The notes beneath the pieces were generated by a model. The model saw nothing but the letters and a program-made list of their open reading frames with translations. It was not told the DNA's origin and ran no database searches. Shown here piece by piece: positions 37,503 through 49,700 of a stretch of 64,000 nucleotides of DNA. The position numbers and the translations under genes are program-made. Position 1 is the first letter of the stretch. Each line of letters begins with the position of its first letter. Source of the DNA: Azadirachta indica (lineage: Eukaryota; Streptophyta; Magnoliopsida; Sapindales; Meliaceae); assembly GCA_022749755.1 (NCBI GenBank), contig CM040445.1:13723182-13787181 (forward strand), written 5' to 3'.

Positions 37503-40500
37503 GGCACTTTCTTTTTTTTTTTTGGGTTTTACAAATACGTATATACACCAGCTTGTAAATAATTGTACAGCATATCCAGTTTTCGCTGGAGTTGTTCATA
37601 TAGAAAAGCCCGTATAGGTCATACTGTTGTGGTTGAATTCACCCCCCGAGAGCATAGAAACTACTAGAAGATGCAGAGGGCAGTGAAATGCCAAAATGTA
37701 AGGAAGAATTTATGTTTTCTCTCCAGGCTTTCAGCTCAAGCAAAATTTACAGTCTCTTCCCTGCCTGAAATTCCTGGCAAAAATAAGATGTTAAGGCATT
37801 GGCTTAATTGTTGCGTAGTTTCATTCAATGTAATGTGAGCAAGTCACGATCTTCAAGGTTTTGGGCTGCTGGAGCCTGGAGGATGAGTGGGTAGCTAATC
37901 CAACGATGGGCCGGGAAGCCCAGTCATTTAGTAGTCGCCCTGATTAATCGAAGTAAATAAAAAAATTAAACACTTGCATAATTGCCATTTTCTTCCGTAA
38001 AATTTTTATTTATATTTAAATTTCAATTTCAGTTTCCTATTTACCTTAATTAAAATTGCAAATACCGAAATTTAAATTAAAAGAAAGAAAATAAAAGACT
38101 ATAACTGTTCTTCAGAAATAGTCATTTAGCCTAATTTGATGATCGAATTCTTCGAAAATACTATCCATCGTAACAAGAATGCTAATCAGGGCACAACACC
38201 TGCAGAAAGAACAGGGAAACCTGAAGAACGAAGCCGGTGAAGAAAAGGAAAATTACTTTGATTTCTTGAGACTTAACGAATTTCAGTGCTAAGATGTAGT
38301 TGGAAGAGTCCAGTTAATTCATACTAAAGTCAAAAGTAGAGTTATACACTTACACTACAATCGCTATGTCGTTATTTTTATTTTAAAAGGTAAAGTTGAT
38401 AGGTTAGAAAGCAAGAACGGGTATCAAACATCTTAAATGTTGTTAAGTTCATTGAACAAATTAAACGGATGAATAGACTTTTAATACACAAATTACATCC
38501 CCACTTTGACTTTTGATACAATTTATTTATTAAATGGATCATAATCATCGTTACATTGATTAAATATTTATTACACTTTTTTTTTTAAAAAAAAAGTATT
38601 TATATTGGTGCACAAATACATCATGATAACACGAATTACCAAACTCTAATGCAAATCTTGCTTCCCTTTCTTAATCACCTTGATAAATGTAATTAAACAT
38701 CCCCAAAAAACTTCGTTCAATAACTAGAACAAGCTGCAAAAAAAATGAATTATTTAACATTAGAGGTGGTGAAATGGACCACTATATCCCAATAGACACA
38801 CCATGCAATAATGCAGCATCAAAATTGTAGATGTAGTTTATTATTCAATTTCCACTAGCAGCTAGCCTACAATTATTGCCAGTCCCCACTTCTTTACAGT
38901 TGTAGTTCACATAAATATTACTATCACGAATTGGGTATCTCTAAATTTCAATTCTTGTCGGTTCCTTAAACTTCAATCTAAATGTTTTTTACTAGAGTTA
39001 ACACCATGCCCTGTATACAAAGATATAATAACTTCTATTATTGTAAGAACTCAAAAGGAATTAATTCCGTTAATAGTTTTTGGGATTAAATTTGGGGATC
39101 CAATGTTGATAGGCCTTGTTATTGTATGTAGGGTCATACAACAATTATTGCAAGAAAACTTATTTCTCAAAACCTCTGCTCCAACGCAAGATTGTAAAAA
39201 AGGCTATGAATCTTGTGATGGGTTGGTAGGAGGAACATTTTTAAAGACATAGTGCTAGTGCAGTATTAATATATTGCAATATAGTTTATGTTTTTTATTT
39301 GCAGTTTCAGTATTGAGAGATCAAAAAGAAGGGTATTTCCAATTTTGATCATGTTATATGCTATTTTGGATCAAGATGTTCCATATGATATGTTTCTAGT
39401 TAATGATATATAATAATATAATTGCTTTAATCCAATTAATAAGATCTTTGGTGATTACATATGCAACAAAATTAATAATTCGTATCAATTATTAGAAAAC
39501 AATGAGACTGACCTCAATTTTTGTATTACATTGATAGACCATTAAGAGTCAATGAGGAAATGAGGGTGGGGTTAGGGAGAGTACCCTAAGAAAAGACATT
39601 ATGTTAGATTAGATGGGTAAAGCTAATGAGAACAAAAAATCAAGAAAGCAATTACTAAAGACATTATTTCAAAGAAGATTTGCTTTTCAAACCCACGTAA
39701 AGTTTGAATGAACATTGCCTTTAATCTTAATCTCACACGAAGAAACAAAAGGGTAACCTAAATCAAAGACAAATCTCATAAAGTTGGACAACAAATTCAA
39801 AAGTTTTTGAATATATGTGTTAAGAAAACAAAGGCCAAAATTTGATTTTGAAGAAATTAGGGAAATCTATCATTCTTCTAATCTAACGAAGCGAAAACTC
39901 ATCAAAAAGACACGAGTAGAATGGGACAAGCCATGAAAGAAGGGTAACTTGTCCTTATGTCCCCTAAGCTTGTGACATTTTGATCTGCATCAATGTTGCC
40001 GTTCATCTTTTTTCTTCCCATCCCTCCTCGTTTGCCCCTCTTGATGTCATAATATTTGTATTATACAATTACCTTTCTTAGGTAATCTTAATCTTAATGG
40101 TGTATAATTCCTTTTTTACTAACATTTAATTTCTTTGAACATAAAAATGAAAATAATTATGTTAGTTGATAATTACCCAATTAAAAAATGATAAGTTATT
40201 AGATAATTAAGAGTTTAAATTAATATTCCAAATCAAGTCCAACAAATCCTTCGCGCGTGAAACATGAATCTAATACAATTGGAAGAAATCCAAATAAGTG
40301 TGCATCCGCGTGAGACTGAAATATCAACAAAGTAATTGATTGATTGATTGATTGATACAAACGGAAAATTTAAACGTAAAACTTTCAACACTATAGTATA
40401 TTAAGTAAATGAGCCTAACATTATTATTAGTTGCAGTCAATTATAACAACATTTATATATATAAAACACAAAAATTTCGAAAACAACTATCTATAATAAT

Positions 40501-40523
40501 TAACATTGGATATGATTAATTAA
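37503..40523. other. BTS 3' flank and spacer
   Basis: The first 350 bases look like BTS 3' UTR (AT-rich, no frame). The remainder is spacer up to the end of the next, convergent gene. A (TTGA)n run lies at 40334-40355. No coding signal was seen. Confidence 0.5.
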
Positions 40524-41300
40524 TTACATGTACAATGACTTCTTGTTCTTCCTATCTTTTGATCCACTACTACGTAAGAAAGAACCCAAACCAAAGAGAT
40601 TTGCAGTTCCTTTAGAAATGTAAGGAGGGGGGACATTCAATACATGATTAATCTTAACACCATTTCCATATGATCCTCCATAAGTTTTCTTTTTGGTCAT
40701 CAACTGATACGGATTAGAACTTGCAGAAGAATTTGATGATCCCTGCTGCAATTTCTGTGAACCATTTTTCTGCAAATCCTTCAATGAATTTCGTTTGTTA
40801 GTCGTTGCACCAGTTGAATTGCTTCGTGAAAGAAGTGATAATGAACTCATTAAACGCTTCTTAGCATCGCAATTCAGACTGCTGCTTCTCTTAAAACCCC
40901 AGAAAGATTTTGGCTGCTGCTTCTCTTCTGAATTATTCTTCACAACCATGATTTCCTTCAAGCTATAAAATTCCTTCTTTGAATTATTCTCGTTGGTGGA
41001 AGAGCGAGGAAGAGGAGGAAGGGAAGCAGTGGGTGGAGGTGAACATTTTGGGACTTGTTTTGATGAGCAGAAAATGTTTCTCTCTTGAATTTGAACGGGA
41101 AGAATCACACCATTGGCAAAAAGCTGGTCTGCTGTAGAAGATTCTTGTTGAAAACTGCTTGCAATGCTGAATTCAAAATCAGAATTCATATCCAGAAGCT
41201 TTGAGTCCCTCCAAGACTCATCATCATCAACGGGGACGCCGTCTGCTGGGCTGATATCACTGGAAAATGATATCCGGGGACTTGTAGTCTCCGAGCACAT
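40524..41300 (-). CDS. Uncharacterised plant protein, DUF1645-like
   Basis: A single-exon minus-strand gene of 258 residues that starts MCSETTSPRISFSSD. Recognisable blocks are an acidic SDFEFSIASSF segment, then ADQLFANGVILPVQIQERN, a Pro-rich SPPPTASLPPLPRSS linker, SFWGFKRSSSLNCD, LLSRSNSTGA and a conserved end VPPPYISKGTANLFGLG before a basic tail. FEFS/ADELF-NG-ILP followed by RSNSTG is the pattern of the DUF1645 plant family, whose members have no settled biochemical role. The ADELF-like and Ser-rich blocks also recall MAKR kinase regulators, a weaker alternative. No membrane segment or signal peptide is visible. A nuclear or cytosolic, Ser-phosphorylated protein is likely but inferred. 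A TATA-like TATATATTA lies about 480 bases upstream. Confidence 0.8.
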   Translation of the reverse strand: MCSETTSPRISFSSDISPADGVPVDDDESWRDSKLLDMNSDFEFSIASSFQQESSTADQLFANGVILPVQIQERNIFCSSKQVPKCSPPPTASLPPLPRSSTNENNSKKEFYSLKEIMVVKNNSEEKQQPKSFWGFKRSSSLNCDAKKRLMSSLSLLSRSNSTGATTNKRNSLKDLQKNGSQKLQQGSSNSSASSNPYQLMTKKKTYGGSYGNGVKINHVLNVPPPYISKGTANLFGLGSFLRSSGSKDRKNKKSLYM

Positions 41301-41754
41301 GATGACTCAAGAATTAACTCTGAAGGGAAAATTGTTTCTGATATTTAGGAAGAAGATTAAGGCTTAAAAGGAGTAAAACATTTGACAAGAAAACGAATAA
41401 AAAATCAATTATGATGGCCTGGAAGAAAGTTACAGGCTTGAATATTTGACAAGAAAAAGAAAAAAATTCTTGGACTAGGAAGTCAAAAAAGGAGAGATAT
41501 AAACTACTGTTAGAAATTTGGAGGAATATTGAGAGAGGACAAAAAAAACAGTTGCAGAATACTGATAGGTGAGAATCTCTAAGAAAATTTGGTGATCAGA
41601 TTTTTCAGAGGAAGAATGTTCTTCTACTCTGGCAATGGAGCAGAGGAAAATTGTCTGTTTAAGGAAAAGACAGAAGAATCGCTATATCAGAAATTGCAGA
41701 GATATACTAAGCGTTACAAAGGCAGAAGGTAAGTTAAAATAATGTGAAGGCCAG

Positions 41755-41789
41755 CTATGCTATGCTATGCTATCCTGGAGTATATATTA
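41755..41789 (-). promoter_or_regulatory. TATA-like element and (CTATG)n repeat upstream of the DUF1645-like gene
   Basis: TATATATTA (41781-41789) sits beside a pentanucleotide repeat of about four units (41755-41773). If used, the 5' UTR would be about 430 bases long, or contain a small intron. No upstream frame of note was seen. Confidence 0.35.
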
Positions 41790-42115
41790 GGAGAAAAATG
41801 ACTTAGTTTTGTGGGAACTTCGTGGAGGTTTGCAGAGAAGATGAGGAAATGGAGAGAAAGAGAGGTAGCTTGAGAATATTTCAAGAGTTGCCTTCATTGA
41901 GAGGCAAAGGAAATCTGAACATTAAATCTTTCTTCGTTATTTTGTAATTTTCTTATTCTTTTAAGAAAATGGTAAAGAAAATTGAGAAATTAAAGAAAAA
42001 CTTGTGGGCATAATTTGTGGGAGTTAGAAGAATTCTAGACAAAAATGTTCTTAGAGACAATAATTCTACTGCTAACAAAAGATGTGGGAACACAAGAACA
42101 AAGCTTGTTTGAAGA

Positions 42116-42407
42116 ACTGGTAAAGGGTTATTGACAAATTCATCCTTATAGATTGCAAATTGAACAAATTAGTCCACAAATTTATCATTTATTTCATGTT
42201 AGAAAATCGTATATTTATAATTTTTTTCATTTAAAGATCTATAAGTTGTTAGAATTATTTTGTTTATAATTGAAAACAAGAGGAAGTTATTTGATTTTTT
42301 TTTTTTTTGTAAATTAAAATATGGGTCTAATTGCAAGAACTAATTTGGACCAATTTGACATATCTTCAGAAGCCACAGAACTAGTTTGATAATAACCTAT
42401 TGGTGAA
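42116..42407. mobile_element. Short Mutator-like MITE
   Basis: A 274-base element (42125-42398) starts GGGTTATTGACAAA and ends TTTGATAATAACCT. The imperfect inverted ends share the GGTTATT start and an inner CAAATT-GTCCA block. Its flanks, ACTGGTAAA (42116-42124) and ATTGGTGAA (42399-42407), match at 7 of 9 positions, as expected for an aged 9-bp Mutator target duplication. No coding content. Confidence 0.55.
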
Positions 42408-45400
42408 ATATAATAAAGAGGGCATTTTGCCTTTTGTTTTAGGGAAAGTAGAGTTTAACCCTCTCAACAAATAATTGACTTATTCTGGTAACCATCTCAA
42501 CAACCCAAAAAACAAAATAAACAAATAAAAAAATAAAAATCTCTTTCATCTTTTGCAAGGTTGGACAACAAATCTTCCTAAGTCTAAATTGAACAATTCT
42601 TCACTCAATTCAATTGTGATGGTAATTGATTAACATTTTAAAATTTTTAAGGTGGGTTACAACTTTTCAATTTGGTCTTTCACATTTTTTTAAATAAAAA
42701 ACGTGTTCTAGGTAAGTTTCTTTCACCTTCTTATCCTTCCATCTCTCATTAGAGAACATTGTGGGACATCCATTTTTGGCTTTTCCTTAGTTTTCCAGTT
42801 AGCATTGAATTTTGTATTTCTATTTTTTTTTTTTAAGTTAGTATTAAGATTTTCGATTATATATTTTTACTTCTCTCTCTACGCAGCGTCAAAAAATTTT
42901 AATAAGATAAATTCATGTATATTTTGATGTATCAAATACAACTATTTTTTTTTCTAGTATAAAAAAATTCAACTTAATTTGTAATTATGAAAGTTAATTT
43001 GAACTAAATTGAGTTGGTAGATGTAATCGGTTGAATTAATACTTCTTGCCCATTTACTTAAGTCACCAACTTGCTGCCTCAAACTTGATCTTATATAATT
43101 TTAGCTTTTCTTGATGTGCTTACTTGGATATGCATATATAATAAGTTGTGTTATTAAGTAGTGATATATTCTTCTAAGTTGTTTACAGTCCTAAGTAATT
43201 AAGGTCTTTGATGTTTTGTTATACAGTATATAGTTTATCCGTTGGGTATAAAGAGGATTTCTTTCAATTAAGAAGAAAGAGAGAAAGATTGAATCAATGT
43301 CGTATTAGGTATATATTGCAAGGAATTGGACTCATTCATTCCTCTGAGGAATTAGGCTGAAGTCAAGTAGAAGTTTAGTTATATTAAATGATTATATATA
43401 TGAAAATATAGATGGACTTTCATTTTCTATACTTTTACTTATATTGGTTTTATGTGTTATTTATTGTTTGGAAAATTATATAAAAATAGAATGGATAGTA
43501 GAACATTTTGAAAATAATTAAAGCCACTCAGCTAGCTTAAATAAGGAAAAGGATTTTAAGTTTATAATAATTCTCTCCATTATAAAATCCATCAATCATA
43601 CAAGTATAACCCACATTATATACAATTGCATCATTTTGACATAACCCATTCACCCACCCACTTAATCTATCTATGCCAATGTTAATATATATATTGATAT
43701 TTTATAATTTAGAATATAAATTTGTATCATAAATAATATAGTTATAATACTACTTTCATAGCACAAATTCTAGATTTGGATAAAAATCTTTTAATTTAAT
43801 TATTTTTAAAAAATTCTTTCTTATATGTTCATTACATGGATATAAATAAAAATATTTAATGTTTTTACTGTGAGTTAAATCTTTTAATTTAATATTGTGA
43901 ATCCATTAACTTATTTATCATTAGGTTGGATTAAATGAAATTAATAATTTTATGTAGATTGTTTACAAACTGATAGAGTAATATTATATATATTCTATAT
44001 TTTTAAAAGAGTAAGAGTCCAATAACAAATAATTCTATCATTTCAATTTGTACAAATATAATTTATATAAAAATTTATGACTCTAACATTATTATTTTAT
44101 GTCAAAATAAAATTAAGTATTAGATGTTATTCTTTTTACTTTATAAATCTCAATCCTTTAGTGCCACAGAACCAATGCAAATGCTATTTAAAAGATGTCA
44201 TCATTATCTATAATTAAATATATCATAGACGACGGGTAATTTGGTTGTGGGATATAATTAATTATGGGAAATGGTTTGGAATAGTTGAATAATAATAATA
44301 ATAATAAAAAATAATCCATTGACAAAATTGTGGCGTTTGCTCTTACTTTGCCGACGTACGTGTTACTAATAATGTTCAAGGAATCAACATATTTTCAATT
44401 GGATAATTTAATTTAAGTTTTGAAGATTTCCTTCCTCCTCCGACGTCTAATGTTTATGTTGTGGTGTTTAAGAAAATTCAAATCTCTAGTCTATTAGTCT
44501 CTCAATGTAAAAAATTCAAGATTCTTCTACTTTTTCAAGAACATCTTAATTGACCCATTTCTCAAAGTAAAAGACTTTGACTGACTCACGTTTAGATTCT
44601 TCTTTAAACCAATAAAATATAACACAAAATATATAAAATTTTTAGAAAGTTAATTGTATTGAAAATCCTCCTATGTTTAGTCTTCCTAATCGTTTGGGGG
44701 GTGGGGAATAGAGTTCTCTATCTACTGGAGTTGATCACTGCTTAGATGAGATTTAAAATTTCAAATTGATGTTAGTTAAGTTTGATCAGATCACGGGCGA
44801 TCTCATATGACACTTATTGTTTTATAACTAATTTCTAAGAGAGATTGAAAGAGCTCACGATGATGATGATAAAAAAAGACGTTTATTATTGCAAGAAAGA
44901 CAAATGAAATTGAGAAAGAGACTGAACTGAATTCACATGAAAATACAAATCCAAGATCAAGAAGACAATGGACTCTCTCCCACAACAGTAGAAGTCTCGA
45001 ACTCAAATGTGAAATTAGGTTAAATGGGACAATCCTAGTCCCACTGGTTGAAGCGTCTATATCTGTTAATATATGACTCTTTTTTAAGTCTAGTCTAAAT
45101 CCAGTCTTGCACTGCTATTTGCTAAGCTAATTGAGTGGCAATGACAATTTTTGGCATGGGGCAATGGGACCTCTCAACGAAATTCGAAATTCGAACCCTT
45201 CCTTCACAATTGCAATTTGCGGACAGACAACTCTGTTTTGTTTTTTCTTATCATTTCGTTTCATGGACAGGTTACTATGTTCGGGCATCTTGTCATGTGA
45301 GAGTAGTCTCTCCCACCTGGACTGGACTATTAACAACAACAATATGTGACAAACGCTGGTAGGTAGGTTCCTCCATTTCTTTTCTTTACATTGCTGAACC

Positions 45401-46705
45401 AAATTTTGCCCAGTGGACGCAAGAGGGCCCACATTTCATTTCTTCCACCTTTCGGAATTCAAAACCCCATGGAACTTGCAAGTTGAAAAAGTTAACAAAA
45501 TTTTTTTTTTATCTTTTGTAATAACAAATCTCTCTCCGACAGTCCGGCAATCAAATTCTTCTATGGTCAATTGTGCAGACTTGGTGGTTATCCCACTGGA
45601 CCCCACATGACATATACTTTTCTTAATCTCACTATCAGCATGGAGAACATTGAAGAGGTCATTCATGTGGAATGATCATTGGTGGTTACGGTGGCGGTGG
45701 CCTGATCCTATGCTAGAAGGATGATGGAAGCAAGAAACTAGGCAGTTAAAACGATTTGTGTCTGACTCTGACAAATATTTAATCTTGGGGTATCTGCAGT
45801 ATTTTCCAAGTTTCCCATAGAAAGGGACCACGTCTACTTTCAAGGATTTACCTTAATTTCTTGTTGACTGCAGAGACAGCCTTCTGAGAATGGAAAACTA
45901 GTTACTGACAAATCAACCAATCATCTCCATACAGATTGTGCAAGGCTCGCTGTTTCACTCATCTCCCGTCGTTTTCCATAATTTCTTCAGCGTTGTTTGG
46001 TTACTTTTCCCAAACTGCTTGTTCTTTCATTTTCATTTCAACATATTAGCCCGTACTTTTAAGATTCCATACTTCAAAGAATAATACAACACCTACAAAT
46101 TCTCTCTACAAATTTATTCATATGACGGATACCGTATGAAATAAATGATAGATTGTTACCACTTACTTTTATTCTCATTTACCGAGTTGAATTTTTCTTT
46201 TTTTCGTCTATACTCAAAGTACTACTTTGAAAAGATAAAACAAGAAAAAAAGAAAAACACAATCCCATAAGGAACAATAATTTCTGATCCTGAATTCAGA
46301 TACCTTAGGCACTTATCCATCAAGCCAATTGATAGAGAGGACTTCCTACATATCGACAGGACCTGATAAGCTGTATATTTTACTCTCATGCTACTAGCAA
46401 GAAAATCCTGCAAAACTAATTGTCCACTTTCATGATTGAAAATACCACAATGAGAGAAGTAAACACAAGCACAAAACTCTTCATCTCTCCTGGATGCGGG
46501 TAAGCCATTCCAAGTCATGATCAACTGAATCTTAAAGAGTAATGCTTAGCATATACAGTGGCCAGCCAGTATCCCTTTCATTTTACAGATAAGTAGTTTC
46601 ATGTTTTAAAAGCCAACTCTAATGGTAAAGCCAACAATTGTATACCAATGATTAATGAACAATTGCATTGGAAAAATATTACCGATCCACATGGCAAGAT
46701 TATAA
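42408..46705. other. Spacer; right end is the AMSH1 3' UTR
   Basis: AT-rich spacer to about 44.7 kb, then a less AT-rich stretch (44.7-46.1 kb) with several short open readings that overlap on both strands and match nothing. About 46200-46705 is probably the 3' UTR of AMSH1. The open reading at 46524-46222 starts after its stop codon and is not a separate gene in my view. A tRNA-like B-box (ATTCGAACCCTTC, near 45190) stands alone. Confidence 0.45.
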
Positions 46706-49700
46706 TCACCGAAGATCAATGACGTCAAAGTTTAGATTGGGATTCATATATACATCTGTACAGGTCTTGTAAATGGGTCCACCATCAGGAGGTGGATCGT
46801 GTGGATGAAAACCACGTTGCTGACACTGTCTTATTACTGACATGCCACCTGGAGTTGTCAGACGGAAAATACCATGCTTCCTAATTGTAAAATAACGAAC
46901 AATAAGTCACTCAACGATAAGTCATACAGCAAAAACTGAAAATTTGGCATCAGACATTCTAACCTTGTAGTATCTCTGGGTGCCATGACAATTGCAACAG
47001 CCTCTGGCAGCATAATCTAAAAAAAGCATAAGTATTGTTACATGGATTTGTACATAAGAATAAGAATAAAAGAAAATACGAAAAGCACAAAATAGCGTAG
47101 TAACTCTTTACTGCAGAATAACTATTTCTTGTTAATAATACTGGTCCCAAAGTAAAGGCAAGAACAATAGAGGAAATTTTTATTCATATTGATAAGTGAA
47201 AAAACAACTCCCACTCAATTTAACAAGGCCAGAGTAGAGGAGAAGGAAAGAAGGTGGATTTTAATATGCAACCTTCCCTGCTTTCACATCAGAGAAACAT
47301 ATAATGGAAGAGGGTTAGGAGTGGCTTCTCAATGTTTTCAGTTCAGCCAAAATGAAGGCAGGTATAGTATGGATGGGAAACTTTGAGAAGCTCAAGGCAT
47401 TTTCACTTGTTAGTTCTATGCCACATCTTAACATATATTCCTTTCTTCCCCCACAATTTTCCACCTCTTTTTTCTTTTCTACAATTTCTGGTGTCAAAAA
47501 CTACGTTCACCTTCAAACAGATACAAAACATGACATAATTATGTAAACCACCATTTAACCAGTTTTGCAGCCATCAACAGAATTCGTGAAGTGACTTCAT
47601 CTGTGGTAAGCATAGCATAACTATTACCATAATATAGTGAGGAAAACACACCTGATATGAGTAATGGGTGTGAACATCAATTGACGACATGAAACAAGAT
47701 TGCGTAGGATGCGTCTGGAAACAGCATCATGGTAAGTAATTAATTTGTCAGCACAAAATTACATGATATATTATTGTCTCCAAACATCATAAAAATATGC
47801 ATTTAATTGCATGTAATTAAACTTGGATAATCATCAGTAACAAGAGATGTAACAAACTACCTTGCACAAAAATATTGAAAAGGGACATACATCCAAAATT
47901 CCAAATATGACCTTTCTTTAAATCATGAAGATATAAATTCATCCATATACAATTAGAGTGCAATAATAATGGTAGTAGTACAACAAAAGATATACCAAGG
48001 ACATTGAGCACATTTGCATTTGCATGATATTTCATGATTCCTCCCAATACTGGCAACAGCAATACAGCATAACTGATAATACTAAAGCAAACCTTACTTA
48101 CAAGCTGATTATTACCCATTCCAAAGAAAATTCCTACTGTTACATCAAGCAAAGCAATAGCAGACTCTAAGATTATCATTTAATTTATTGGCGTTTAAAA
48201 TCTGCAAACTCCCAATGTTTCATTAAGGTTACATTTCCATTCAGCTAAATAAATCTACAGCTTAAAAAAATTTCCCACATGTCAGAAAACATAAGTAAAC
48301 AACTCAACACCTACAGTGTCATACCTAAGTTTGCCAATATCCAAAAACTAGATTCCTTTTTCCCCTTGTATTATCAATTATAAGTAATTTTATTATTGTT
48401 TTCCTAATTCACAGAAATTTTTTGAATTTTAAGTTATAATTGAGCATGGTTAAGAAATTATGCACTCTACTCACGTAGCTACACCTTATCATCTCTAAGA
48501 AATTCAGTACCATATTTGGAAGAAAAGAAAAGTGTGTGGAAAAATAGTTAATCAAAGAGATGAGTTGAATGTCACAGTTCTTGCAGGGTGAAAGCTTATT
48601 AGAGATCCCAAGAAATAAACAATAATTCTACATAGAGTCATATAGCAAAAATTCCATCAAAGCAAGAGAATGGAGATTAACAGGTAATAACAAGACTTGA
48701 ACTAGATAAGGGATAGAGAACATGTTTGCAGTGATCATGGTAGAACACCAAAAGAGCATAATATAACTGATGTCAGCTGATTATCACAAAATTGCAGGAT
48801 GATACTAATTTTGAGAACACAAAAAAGAATGTGTAGAAACAAATAACAAGGATTCAGCTGATTACAAAATATGTGAAAGTACTGGATTAATTGAGCAAAC
48901 ATGAAAGTAAAAATAAAAAAAAAGGAAATAGTTAATGCTAAGAATAGAAGGTGTGACAATAACAAATAACTGCAAGCATCTTTACCATGGACTGTATCTT
49001 AATAGTGTCTCAACTAATTGAGGAAAAATCTACGTATAGACATGTGCCATTAGCTTAAAATTAACTAAAGCAGTTCCCTGAAAAACAAAACAATTAAAAC
49101 AAAATGTTTAATCAGTGATCACACTGAAGTAAAAATACTCACATGAATCCACCCAAGCGGAAAAAGAGATCGCTTATCTTGCACTTCAAATATTTCTTCT
49201 TCATTTGTTGTCTGACACTGCTCAGAAAGTATAAATGTAAAGTTTAAAAATAATTAATTCCAAACATAGGATCAATGAAAGAGATGTGAAATAGATTTGC
49301 TCAGTGCATTAAGAAAAAAAAAACATACTGAATCTGATGTTGATTCCTGCTTAGGTATAATGAGAGCAGTGACATAAAATTTTCTGTTTTTCTGCAGAGA
49401 GGAAAGATTTTGAATCATTAGCATTACACTATGTAAAGATTGACTACAGTAGTCTTAATTGTCAGCACTTACAAGTGCACCAGCAAGGACACCACATGTT
49501 TCTAAATTCTTATCAGTATTCGACTTCGCAAGCTTCATGAACTTATCCATCATTGTAGTTGACTGCAAACAAAGATAACTGTCAGCGCAAATGATCATCT
49601 TTACTCATTGTAAGTTATGAACATACACCTATTTAATGATGAATTGAAATAAAGCAGTAAAATTGTGTCATGCCAGAAAGGAATTACCTAATACCTGTTA

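Noticed and set aside
44800..45210. Possible SINE (tRNA-like B-box near 45190 and a GAGTTCGAGAC motif near 44997)
   Set aside because: I could not place an A-box, a tail or a target duplication in a consistent order.
46222..46524. Minus-strand open reading of 100 codons downstream of AMSH1
   Set aside because: It lies 180 bases past the AMSH1 stop, has no known motif and is best read as 3' UTR.
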